A stretch of 64,000 nucleotides of DNA from Massilia sp. NR 4-1. Its GTDB lineage: Bacteria; Pseudomonadota; Gammaproteobacteria; Burkholderiales; Burkholderiaceae_D. The notes beneath the pieces are model-generated. The model searched no databases. It was not told the origin of the DNA and was given only the letters and a program-made list of their open reading frames with translations. Positions 1-7,374 of the stretch are shown here, one piece after another. The stretch covers positions 1,488,001 to 1,552,000 of the forward strand of contig NZ_CP012201.1 of the NCBI RefSeq assembly GCF_001191005.1, written 5' to 3'. Position numbers and translations under genes: made by a program. Every line of letters begins with the position of its first letter. The first letter of the stretch is position 1.

Positions 1-1
1 G

Positions 2-862
2 GCGCTGCTCCACTACGAAAACTACACGGTATCGATCTTCTACCGCTGGTGGACGATCCACCTGTGGGTGGAGGGCGTATGGGAGATGATACAGGGCGGC
101 TTCCTGGCCTATCTGCTGATCCGCCTCTCCGGCGCCGACCGCGAGGTGATGGAGAAGTGGCTGTACGTGATCGTCGGCCTGGTCTTCATCGCGGGCATTC
201 TCGGTACCGCGCACCACTACTACTGGGTGGGCGTGCCGTCCTACTGGCTGCCCATCGGCGGCATCTTCAGCGCGCTGGAGCCGGTGGCACTGGTGGGCAT
301 GGCGGTGTATGCCTACTCCAGCATCCGCCGCAGCGGCATGGCCCATCCCAACAAGCTTGCCTTGCACTGGACCGTGGGCAGCGCCGTGTTCACCCTGTTT
401 GGCGCTGGTCTGCTCGGCCTTGCCCACACCTTCCCGCAAGTGAACAAGTGGACGCACGGTACACTGATCACCGCCATGCACGGCCACGCGGCCTTCTACG
501 GCGCCTATGCCATGATCGTCATGGCGATGGTCAGCTTCGCCCTGCCCTCGCTGACCAAGCGCCCCGACGAGGGAACGCCGCTCGGCTACTGGGCCTTCTG
601 GATGCAGATTGCCGGCATGTTCGGCATGACGCTTTCCTTCGCCACGGCGGGTATCGGCCAGGTTTATCTGGAGCGCATCATGGGACTGGGCTTCCTCGAC
701 GCCCAGCTCAAGATCCAGGTCCATTTCCTGATGCTGCTGGCGACCGCCTCGCTGTTCGCCTGCGGTGTGGCGCTCTTCATCATCGACTTCTTCCGCCACG
801 CGCCGCGCTTCGAAATCGAGCTGGAAACGGCGGCGGCAGCGGCGCAGCCGAGAGGTGCCTGA
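2..862 (+). CDS. norB: Nitric oxide reductase large subunit NorB, 3' part
   Basis: This is the C-terminal part of the membrane catalytic subunit of cytochrome c-dependent nitric oxide reductase, which reduces two NO to N2O at a heme b3/non-heme iron centre in the inner membrane. The reading frame is open from base 2, so the start lies outside the window. Visible signatures are HLWVEGVWE, the metal-ligand pair in GTAHHYYWVG, and MHGHAAFYGAYAM with further heme/FeB histidines. Several hydrophobic helices follow, and the protein ends in an alanine-rich tail. It is followed with almost no gap by norQ and norD, the usual assembly genes, so the three probably form one transcript. The family assignment is firm; only the missing 5' end limits the entry. 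Confidence 0.93.
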   Translation, partial: ALLHYENYTVSIFYRWWTIHLWVEGVWEMIQGGFLAYLLIRLSGADREVMEKWLYVIVGLVFIAGILGTAHHYYWVGVPSYWLPIGGIFSALEPVALVGMAVYAYSSIRRSGMAHPNKLALHWTVGSAVFTLFGAGLLGLAHTFPQVNKWTHGTLITAMHGHAAFYGAYAMIVMAMVSFALPSLTKRPDEGTPLGYWAFWMQIAGMFGMTLSFATAGIGQVYLERIMGLGFLDAQLKIQVHFLMLLATASLFACGVALFIIDFFRHAPRFEIELETAAAAAQPRGA

Positions 863-863
863 T

Positions 864-1670
864 TTGAACGCAACCGTGATGGATATGCGCCCGCCGGAAG
901 CGCCCTACTATCTGGCGGGCGGCAACGAGGTGGCGCTGTTCGAGCAATGCCATGCGCGCCAGCTGGCCGTGATGCTGAAAGGCCCGACCGGCTGCGGCAA
1001 GACGCGCTTTGTGGAATATATGGCGTGGAAGATCGGGCGGCCGCTGATTACCATCGCCTGCCATGACGATCTGAGTGCGAGCGACCTGATTGGGCGTTTC
1101 CTGATCGGACATGACGGTACGGTATGGCAGGATGGTCCGTTGACGCACGCGGTGCGCAGCGGCGCCATCTGCTATCTCGACGAGATCGTGGAGGCGCGCC
1201 AGGATACGGTGGTGGTGCTGCATCCGCTCACCGATCATCGCCGCATCCTGCCGATCGACAAGACCGGCGAGGTGCTGGCGGCGGCGCCGGGTTTTCAGCT
1301 GGTGGTATCGTACAACCCCGGCTACCAGCGCATGCTCAAGGATATGAAGCCCAGTACCCGCCAGCGCTTTGTCGCGCTCGATTTCGACTTCCCGCCGCCC
1401 GAGCGCGAAGGCGCCATCGTGCAGCGCGAGGGCGGGATCGAGCGCGCGCAGGCCCACGCCCTGGTCACGCTGGCGCAGCGCTTGCGCGCCCTGCAGGAGC
1501 GCGGCCTGGCCGAAGTGCCCAGCACCCGGCTGCTGATCGCGGCGGCGCGCCTGATTGCCAGCGGCATTCCTGTGCGTGAGGCCTGCAACTGCGCCATTAT
1601 CGCGCCGCTGTCGGACGACGCCCCGCTACTGGACGCCATGCGCGACCTGCTGGACGCTACTCTGATCTGA
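864..1670 (+). CDS. norQ: NorQ, MoxR-type AAA+ ATPase for NO reductase activation
   Basis: A 268-residue CbbQ/NorQ-family AAA+ ATPase, thought to act with NorD to insert or activate the non-heme iron of NorB. It has Walker A (GPTGCGKTRF, about residue 45) and Walker B (ICYLDEIVEAR) motifs, and the length is normal for the family. I chose the TTG start at 864 because AGAGGTG at 851-857 lies six bases upstream; ATG codons at 879 and 885 in the same frame are alternatives that would remove 5 or 7 residues. The start overlaps nothing and lies one base after the norB stop, which indicates translational coupling. NorD follows four bases after its stop. Confidence 0.9.
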   Translation: MNATVMDMRPPEAPYYLAGGNEVALFEQCHARQLAVMLKGPTGCGKTRFVEYMAWKIGRPLITIACHDDLSASDLIGRFLIGHDGTVWQDGPLTHAVRSGAICYLDEIVEARQDTVVVLHPLTDHRRILPIDKTGEVLAAAPGFQLVVSYNPGYQRMLKDMKPSTRQRFVALDFDFPPPEREGAIVQREGGIERAQAHALVTLAQRLRALQERGLAEVPSTRLLIAAARLIASGIPVREACNCAIIAPLSDDAPLLDAMRDLLDATLI

Positions 1671-1674
1671 GAAC

Positions 1675-3690
1675 ATGGCCGAAGCGGAAGACGTCATCAC
1701 CGACGCCGCCATGCACGCGGCGAGCTATATGCAGGCCCATTGGCGGCGGCATCGCGCCCATGCGGGAGCGCCCTTGCTGGCATTGACCGACGTGTCGCGC
1801 CGCCTTGAATTGCTTTGCCATAGCTTGTTTGGCGCGGTCTTCGTCTTTCGGCCCGCACAAGCTCCCTTGCCTGCCACTGTTTTAAGCCGCCTCTTTCAGC
1901 GCCCGCAGCTTCCGTCCCGCAGCGCAGCCTTGCCAGCGACGGATGGCAGCCATATCTGGCTGCCACCAACCCTGCCTGGCAGCGATGCGCAAACCGCGCT
2001 TGCCCAATACCGGGTGATGGCCTTGCAACAGGCGATGCGCGCGGTGCGCGGCAGCGCTGGCTGCCTGCCCGAAAGCGCATCCCCCTTGCTGCTGGCTATT
2101 TATCAGGTGCTGGAAGCCGATGCCGCCGACCGTACCTTGCTGCAGCTGGCTCCCGGCATGCTGCAGCCGCTAAACGCCTGGCGCGCGCAAGCGCTGTCCG
2201 CCCGTCCGCAGCTCTCGGCCTTCGCGCCGCCAGCCCGCGCCATTGAGCAGATGCTGCGCGACACGCTGGCGCAGCCATTGGAGTTGGAGGTCCAAGCACC
2301 CGCAACACCAGATATTTTGCGCCAGGCTGAGGCCCTGACCAGGCGCCTGGCAGTCCAGTCCAACGGCTTGCGAACACCGGCGCTGTGGCTGGATACGTGG
2401 AGCGGAGAACTGCGTCGACCGGCAACCGCCTTGCTCCCGGCTGCCAGGCAACTGGCCGACAGCGAAGCGCCTGGAAAAAGCCGCAGTGCGCGCCTGCCGC
2501 GCCGCCCCACCGTGCGCCATGCGTCGGAAGGCGAGGACGACGCCAGCCGCCAGGGGCCATCCATGGTGCAAACCACGCAACCGCAGGAAAAGGCGGAAGA
2601 TCCCATGGGCTTGCAGCGCCCGCTGGACCGCGATGCCGATACCGCTGCCGAAGACTATGCCGACGCCCTTTCCGAGCTGGCCGAAGCGAGACTGATCGTC
2701 GCGCCAGGCCGTCCCAAGGAATACCTGCTGTCGAATGAACTTCCTGAACGCGCGCCGCGCACCGCCGTGCCGCCGCCCTCCGCGCATGGCGCCACCGGTA
2801 CGACCACGCGTTACCCGGAATGGGACTATGGCAGCCAGTCCTACCGGGAGCGTTACGTTGCGGTGCATACCGTCACGGCGGAATCCGGTTCCGAAGACTG
2901 GGTAGCGCAAACCTTGCGGAGTTACGGCAGCATGCTGGCCGAAGTGCGGCGACGCTTTGAAATGCTGCGCGCGCAACGGCTGCGCTTGCAGCGGCAACCG
3001 GAAGGCGATGAAATCGATCTGCAAGCCTGGATGGATAGCCGTGCCGACAGGCTGGCCGGCAAGTCGCCGGAACAGCGCCTCTACCAGCGCGAAATCCGCG
3101 CGCGGCGCGATATGGCGATCATGCTGCTGGCCGACGTCAGCGGCTCCACCGACAGTTGGCTAAGCAGTTCTCGCCGCGTGATCGATATCGAACGCGAGGC
3201 CTTGCTGCTGGTCTGCATCGCATTGCAGGGCATGCGGGAACGCTTTGCGGTGCAGGCATTTTCCGGCGAAGGCCCGCAAGGCGTCACGGTGCACACCGTA
3301 AAAGACTTTGGTGAAAGCTACAACCCTGCCATCGCGCGCAGAATCGCCGGCCTTGAGCCGGAGCGCTACACACGGGCCGGCGCCGCGCTGCGCCACGCCG
3401 CGGCCCAGCTGATGGCACAAGGCGCGCAGCACCGTTTGCTGATCCTGCTATCCGACGGCAAGCCAAACGACTGCGACCAGTATGAAGGCCGCTACGGCAT
3501 CGAAGATATGCGCCAGGCGGTGAACGAATGCCGTCTCCAGGGCATAGCACCGTTCTGCCTGACGATCGACCGCCAAGCCGCGGACTACCTGCCGCAAGTA
3601 TTCGGCCCGCATGGTTACTGCCTGCTGCCCGAACCGGATCTGCTACCCGCCGCGCTGCTGCAATGGCTGCGGCGGCTGGCCGCCTGCTGA
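1675..3690 (+). CDS. norD: NorD, von Willebrand A-domain activator of NO reductase
   Basis: A 671-residue cytoplasmic protein with a C-terminal von Willebrand factor A domain. The MIDAS motif DVSGSTDSW sits near residue 487, followed by ILLSDGKPND, typical of NorD/CbbO partners of MoxR ATPases. The N-terminal half is less conserved and includes a low-complexity, charged stretch around residues 260-330. It is slightly longer than many NorD proteins (about 610-640 aa from memory). It lies four bases after norQ and forms the end of the nor operon; the next gene is 96 bases away and unrelated. The family assignment is strong. The role in assembly of the NorBC complex is known for the family and not shown here. 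Confidence 0.88.
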   Translation: MAEAEDVITDAAMHAASYMQAHWRRHRAHAGAPLLALTDVSRRLELLCHSLFGAVFVFRPAQAPLPATVLSRLFQRPQLPSRSAALPATDGSHIWLPPTLPGSDAQTALAQYRVMALQQAMRAVRGSAGCLPESASPLLLAIYQVLEADAADRTLLQLAPGMLQPLNAWRAQALSARPQLSAFAPPARAIEQMLRDTLAQPLELEVQAPATPDILRQAEALTRRLAVQSNGLRTPALWLDTWSGELRRPATALLPAARQLADSEAPGKSRSARLPRRPTVRHASEGEDDASRQGPSMVQTTQPQEKAEDPMGLQRPLDRDADTAAEDYADALSELAEARLIVAPGRPKEYLLSNELPERAPRTAVPPPSAHGATGTTTRYPEWDYGSQSYRERYVAVHTVTAESGSEDWVAQTLRSYGSMLAEVRRRFEMLRAQRLRLQRQPEGDEIDLQAWMDSRADRLAGKSPEQRLYQREIRARRDMAIMLLADVSGSTDSWLSSSRRVIDIEREALLLVCIALQGMRERFAVQAFSGEGPQGVTVHTVKDFGESYNPAIARRIAGLEPERYTRAGAALRHAAAQLMAQGAQHRLLILLSDGKPNDCDQYEGRYGIEDMRQAVNECRLQGIAPFCLTIDRQAADYLPQVFGPHGYCLLPEPDLLPAALLQWLRRLAAC

Positions 3691-3715
3691 TCGCTTCCTC
3701 TCCCCGCAAAAGCAA

Positions 3716-3745
3716 TTCTGGCGCAGACCGGCGTGTTAGTATAAA
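3716..3745 (+). promoter_or_regulatory. Candidate sigma-70 promoter of the repeat-protein gene
   Basis: A TATAAA box at 3740-3745 is preceded 18 bases earlier by TTCTGG (3716-3721), a weak -35 match. The start codon of the downstream gene is at 3787, with GGGAGG at 3778-3783 as a strong but close ribosome binding site. The -35 match is poor, so this is only a candidate. Confidence 0.35.
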
Positions 3746-3786
3746 AGCACGCATTTGCGTAAAAATCCATCACCATAGGGAGGTTT

Positions 3787-4560
3787 ATGTCGAAATCGTA
3801 TTGGAAGATCGCAGTCCATTCCCTCTTCATCGCCGGCGCCATTGGTGCCTGCGCCCTGCCCGCAGCCGCCGTAGAAAAAACCGCTGCAACAGCCCTCAGC
3901 GGCAGTTACCCGACCCGCTGGGTGCCGGCCTATTCCTCCGTGCCGGCGGGCTGGGTGGTTACCAACGTCAACAGCACGAGCTGGCTCATTAGCGATGTCA
4001 CATCCGCCTCGACCGGGGAAATCGTGTACGTGTACTTCAGCACGGGCCTTCCCGTGGTCGCCATTCCCGATGGCTGGATCATTTCGCAGGCCGGCAGCGT
4101 GACCAACCAGATCACCAAAATCGTCGGCTCCGCGCCTTGGACGACTTATATGGCGGCCTACGGCTCGCCGATACCCGACGGCTGGGTCATCACCGAGGCG
4201 GGCAGCATCCGCAACCAGATCACCAATGTCAACGGCGTGCCGGATTACTCCACGGCGTATGTCAATCTCGGCTCCCCGATTCCGAAAGACTGGGTTATCA
4301 CGACGGCAGGCAGCGTCAAAAACACCATCACCAAAGTGAAGGACGTGCCGAACTACACTGCCATCTGGGTGACGATCGGTTCGCCGATTCCGGACGGCTG
4401 GGTCGTGACCACCGCCGGCAGCCTGAAAAACGAGATCACCAAGGTCAAGACCCTGCCGGTCGGCACGGAAATCTGGACCGCCTTCGGTTCGCCCGTGCCA
4501 TTGGGCTGGGAAATCAAAACGCCTGGGCAGCTTAAGCAGCTGATCGTACGCCGCTACTGA
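3787..4560 (+). CDS. Exported protein of 36-residue tandem repeats, function unknown
   Basis: A 257-residue protein that I do not recognise. Residues 1-28 look like a Sec signal peptide (basic start, hydrophobic core, cleavage near ALPAAA-VE), so it is probably periplasmic or secreted. From about residue 126 it consists of near-perfect 36-residue repeats starting GSP(I/V)P and containing the pattern GWVIT-AGS-N-ITKV. Two more degenerate copies precede them (IPDGWIIS near residue 98, VPAGWVVT near residue 50). Each unit alternates short polar and hydrophobic stretches, suggesting a solenoid or beta-repeat fold. There is no cysteine pair, catalytic motif or C-terminal sorting signal. It has its own candidate promoter and a downstream hairpin, so it is probably monocistronic. 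The start is supported by GGGAGG just upstream. Confidence 0.75.
   Translation: MSKSYWKIAVHSLFIAGAIGACALPAAAVEKTAATALSGSYPTRWVPAYSSVPAGWVVTNVNSTSWLISDVTSASTGEIVYVYFSTGLPVVAIPDGWIISQAGSVTNQITKIVGSAPWTTYMAAYGSPIPDGWVITEAGSIRNQITNVNGVPDYSTAYVNLGSPIPKDWVITTAGSVKNTITKVKDVPNYTAIWVTIGSPIPDGWVVTTAGSLKNEITKVKTLPVGTEIWTAFGSPVPLGWEIKTPGQLKQLIVRRY
4162..4557 (+). repeat. Tandem 108-bp coding repeats (36 aa per unit)
   Basis: Units begin with the Gly codon of GSPIP/GSPVP at 4162, 4270, 4378 and 4486, exactly 108 bases apart. The fourth is shortened at the C-terminus (GSPVPLGWEIKTPG then LKQLIVRRY). The units differ at many third positions, so this is an old duplication and not a recent slippage product. 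Confidence 0.85.
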
Positions 4561-4574
4561 TTTCTGGGCAGGAA

Positions 4575-4600
4575 GTGGCGGCATGGCAGGGCGCCGCCAC
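4575..4600 (+). terminator. Hairpin after the repeat-protein gene
   Basis: GTGGCGGC at 4575-4582 pairs perfectly with GCCGCCAC at 4593-4600 across a 10-base loop, 15 bases after the stop codon. No T-run follows, so intrinsic termination would be weak; a Rho-dependent or mRNA-stabilising role is equally possible. Confidence 0.4.
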
Positions 4601-4604
4601 ATGC

Positions 4605-4610
4605 TATAGT
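4605..4610 (+). promoter_or_regulatory. Candidate -10 box of the hydrolase-acyP pair
   Basis: TATAGT lies 29 bases upstream of the hydrolase start. The position for a -35 element falls inside the preceding hairpin and shows no clear TTGACA match, so confidence is low. Confidence 0.25.
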
Positions 4611-4639
4611 GCCAAGTCGCCAATCTTTCGCTGACTTCC

Positions 4640-5725
4640 ATGCGCTACCTGTTCCGCTCCTGTATCGCCTCCCTGTCTTTGCTGTTGCCCTTGAGCCTTG
4701 GCGCCCAGACTGCCACGGCCCCGGCCAATGCTATCGGCGCTGCGCCCATCGAATGCGGCAGCGGCAAGGCGATCAACGAGGAAGGCTTCGTCAAGATCGG
4801 CGGCATCGAGCAGTGGGTGACAATCAAGGGCGAGGACTGCAGGAATCCGGTCATCCTGTTTGTGCACGGCGGGCCGGGCAACCCCATGACGCCCTACGCC
4901 AACAGCCCATACCGCCCCTGGGAAAAAGATTTCACCTTCGTCCACTGGGACCAGCGCGGCGCGGGCCAGACTTACGGCCGCAATCCCATCGAACCAGAAA
5001 CCGAAGAGCATATCCTGAGCGTGGAAGGCCTGGCGGCCGATGGTGTGGAAGTCGCTGCCTTCGCGGCCAGGCACCTGAACGCCCCAAAGCTGGTCCTGTT
5101 CGGCGGCTCCTGGGGATCGGTACTGGGCGTGCATATGGCCAAGCGGCGGCCGGATCTGTTCGTGGCCTATGTGGGCACCGGCCAGTTGGTCGGCCCGGAC
5201 AACGACAAGGAAAGCTACCGTAAAACCCTGGAACTGGCGCGCGCGTCGGGCGACAAGAAAACGGTGGAAATGCTGGAAGGCTTTGGCCTGCCGCCATGGA
5301 CCAAGCCCCGCACACCCGGCCTGCTGCGCCGCATCTCGCGTATTTACGAAGCCAAAACCACCGATCCCGCGCCGGTGTCCTGGTGGTCGCGCTCCCCGCA
5401 ATACTCAAGCGATGAGGCGCTGATCAATTACGGCAAGGGCGAGGACTTCTCCTGGCTGCAGTACGTTGGCATGAAGGGCGACGGCATGCGCTACGGCGTC
5501 GACCTGCCCAAGCTTGGCCTCGATTTCGAGATTCCGGTATTTATGATCATGGGCGCCGAAGACCTGACCAGCGTTCCCGAAGTGGCGAAGCGCTATTTCG
5601 ATTCGATCCGCGCGCCGCAGAAGGAATACTTCCTGCTGCCGCGCACCGGCCACGATCACAATCACATCATGATTGAAGCGCAGTACAAGGTGCTGGCCAC
5701 GAAAGTGCGGCCGCTGCTGCGCTGA
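4640..5725 (+). CDS. Exported alpha/beta hydrolase, proline iminopeptidase-like (S33)
   Basis: A 361-residue serine hydrolase with a signal peptide (about residues 1-23, hydrophobic core then LGAQ), so it is likely periplasmic. The oxyanion motif HGGPG (about residue 75), the nucleophile elbow GGSWGS (about 155), an acid in MGAEDLTS near 305 and a His in TGHDHNH near 336 make up a complete alpha/beta-hydrolase triad. HGGPG with GGSWGS is characteristic of the prolyl aminopeptidase/S33 group, but many such proteins act on other amides or esters, so the substrate is open. The ribosome binding site is weak. Acylphosphatase follows 17 bases after the stop, suggesting co-transcription without an obvious functional link. 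Confidence 0.8.
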   Translation: MRYLFRSCIASLSLLLPLSLGAQTATAPANAIGAAPIECGSGKAINEEGFVKIGGIEQWVTIKGEDCRNPVILFVHGGPGNPMTPYANSPYRPWEKDFTFVHWDQRGAGQTYGRNPIEPETEEHILSVEGLAADGVEVAAFAARHLNAPKLVLFGGSWGSVLGVHMAKRRPDLFVAYVGTGQLVGPDNDKESYRKTLELARASGDKKTVEMLEGFGLPPWTKPRTPGLLRRISRIYEAKTTDPAPVSWWSRSPQYSSDEALINYGKGEDFSWLQYVGMKGDGMRYGVDLPKLGLDFEIPVFMIMGAEDLTSVPEVAKRYFDSIRAPQKEYFLLPRTGHDHNHIMIEAQYKVLATKVRPLLR

Positions 5726-5742
5726 TACTTTGCGAGAGAGCC

Positions 5743-6021
5743 ATGAGCAAACGCATACTTGTTGAAGGCCTGGTGCAGGGCGTGGGCTACCGCTACGCCT
5801 TTTCGGAAGAAGCCCGGAGACTGGGCCTGGCGGGCTGGGTGCGCAACCGGCGCGACGGCTCGGTGGAAGCCTGCGTCGATGGCGACGCCGCCAGCGTGGA
5901 TGCCCTTGTGCGCTGGGCACAATCGGGTCCGCCCGCCGCGCACGTCAGCAAGGTCAGCGTCAGCGACGATGCGCCGCTGGCCTATTCTTCCGGCGGATTC
6001 GAGATCCGGTCCACCGCGTAG
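5743..6021 (+). CDS. acyP: Acylphosphatase
   Basis: A 92-residue protein of normal length for acylphosphatase, a small cytosolic enzyme that hydrolyses acyl phosphates. The phosphate-binding loop and arginine are seen in VQGVGYRYAF (about residues 9-18), and the catalytic Asn in GWVRNRRDGSVEA (about residues 31-43). GAGAGAG just upstream serves as ribosome binding site. The last 40 bases overlap, tail to tail, the 3' end of the minus-strand DUF455 gene. Confidence 0.92.
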   Translation: MSKRILVEGLVQGVGYRYAFSEEARRLGLAGWVRNRRDGSVEACVDGDAASVDALVRWAQSGPPAAHVSKVSVSDDAPLAYSSGGFEIRSTA

Positions 6022-6818
6022 CACAGGTCGTCCAGCTCTTCCTCGGTGAAGCCGGCCTGGCGCCGCGCTTCCAGATTGAAAGGGCCGCGCATGACCGGCG
6101 CCTTGTATTGCACCGTCAGTTCGGCATAGGTGGCGCGCGGCTCCAGGCCGCGCTGGCGGCATAGATAGCCATACCAGCGGTTACCGACTTCCACATGGCC
6201 GATTTCATCGCGCAGAATGATGTCGAGGATGTTGGCGGCGTCCTGGTCGCCGGCCTGGGCCAGCTTGGCGCGCAGGGCGGGATTGGCATCGAGTCCGCGC
6301 GCCTCCATCGTGCGCGGCACAAGCGCCATACGCGCCAGCACATCGCCGCTGGTCTTTTCCACCATCTCCCACAGGCTGCCATGGGCGGGATACTCGCCAT
6401 AATGACTGCCCAGCGTGCGCAGATGCGCGTCCAGCAGCGAGAAATGCAGAGCTTCCTCATCCGCCACGCGCAGCCAGTCGCTGTAATACTGGGCCGGCAT
6501 GCCGGCAAAGCGCCAGACGGCATCCAGCGCCAGGTTGACGGCATTGAACTCGATATGGGCCAGGGCATGCACCAGCATGGCGCGGCCTTCCAGTGTCGCC
6601 ATCGACCGCCGACCCACCAGGCGTGGCGGCACCAGCTCAGGCTTGAGTGGCCGGCCCGGGATATCGGCTGCCGCCGCCAGCTCCACGCGAGTATCCAGCG
6701 TGCAAAGTCCAGCCTGCGCATCGCTGGCAAGGGCCGCCACCGACGCGGCTTTCCGTACCGGATCGGTTTCGACCAGACATTGCAAAGCGCGTATGCGCAA
6801 ATCCTGCGGTGCTGCCAT
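5982..6818 (-). CDS. DUF455 ferritin-like protein
   Basis: A 278-residue protein of the DUF455 family, which has a ferritin-like four-helix fold. Candidate metal ligands occur in AHIEFNA, ADEEALHFS and LRDEIGHVEVG, the spacing expected for a di-metal site. No enzymatic role is established that I can name. I chose the ATG at 6818 because GAAGGGA lies about seven bases upstream on the minus strand; an in-frame ATG at 6833 would add MKGTG but has no clear ribosome binding site. The 3' end overlaps acyP by 40 bases in convergent orientation. Confidence 0.82.
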   Translation of the reverse strand: MAAPQDLRIRALQCLVETDPVRKAASVAALASDAQAGLCTLDTRVELAAAADIPGRPLKPELVPPRLVGRRSMATLEGRAMLVHALAHIEFNAVNLALDAVWRFAGMPAQYYSDWLRVADEEALHFSLLDAHLRTLGSHYGEYPAHGSLWEMVEKTSGDVLARMALVPRTMEARGLDANPALRAKLAQAGDQDAANILDIILRDEIGHVEVGNRWYGYLCRQRGLEPRATYAELTVQYKAPVMRGPFNLEARRQAGFTEEELDDLCYAVDRISNPPEE

Positions 6819-6925
6819 GCCAGTTCCCTTCATTGACGAAGGCGGCAGTTTAGCATCTTGATCTGGATTGCCAAACGCGGAGGAAGTGCCGCCGTCCCCT
6901 ACCTGCCCCATGCTACAATCCTGCC
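6819..6925. promoter_or_regulatory. Divergent intergenic region between DUF455 and DUF2946 genes
   Basis: This 107-bp gap must hold promoters for both directions. On the plus strand TACAAT at 6914-6919 is a -10-like match whose expected start site falls on or next to the ATG at 6926, which would give a leaderless message; no Shine-Dalgarno sequence is visible there. No convincing Fur box or CopR/CueR-type dyad is seen. Confidence 0.25.
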
Positions 6926-7306
6926 ATGAATATGAGGCGCAATACATTGTCGATCGCATCATGGGCAGCTTTATGCGCCCTGCTGCTGGCTGTATTGACA
7001 CCGACGCTGTCGCAGGTGTTCGCGCGCGAAGCGCGTTTCATCACCGCCACCATCTGCTCGGCAAGCAATGCCGGAAGAATGCAGAAAATCCTCGCCACCG
7101 AAGAGGCGCCAGCCCAGGAGCATGCCGCTGTGCTGGATCATTGCCCCTTCTGCCATATGGGCGCCTCGCTGGCGGCCTTGCCCACCAGCGCATACGAGCT
7201 GCCTGTCATCCCGGCGTCTTCCTTGCGCCCCTCGCTGTTCTATCAATCGTCCGTTCCGCTGTTTGCATGGAACGCGGCAAAACCTCGCGGTCCGCCCCAG
7301 GCCTGA
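6926..7306 (+). CDS. DUF2946 family protein
   Basis: A 126-residue protein with one hydrophobic N-terminal segment (residues about 10-32, signal peptide or anchor) and a cysteine/histidine cluster DHCPFCHMGAS around residues 71-81, the hallmark of DUF2946. The CxxC-type pair suggests metal, often copper, binding. Family members are frequently found beside TonB-dependent copper or siderophore receptors, and here a TonB-dependent receptor starts 68 bases downstream, so the two likely share a transcript. The second in-frame ATG at 6932 is an alternative start. The function is not established. Confidence 0.72.
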   Translation: MNMRRNTLSIASWAALCALLLAVLTPTLSQVFAREARFITATICSASNAGRMQKILATEEAPAQEHAAVLDHCPFCHMGASLAALPTSAYELPVIPASSLRPSLFYQSSVPLFAWNAAKPRGPPQA

Positions 7307-7374
7307 TCCGGTAGTTCTCCTTTTTCATTCCGATCAGATTCGCCCATGCCTGGGCAACCGTAAGAGAGTTTGTC

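Noticed and set aside
6819..7374. Fur or copper-regulator box for the DUF2946-TonB receptor genes
   Set aside because: I looked for a 19-bp Fur-like palindrome and for CueR-type dyads and saw none. A five-base stem (GCCCA/TGGGC, 7342-7355) before the receptor RBS is too small to call.
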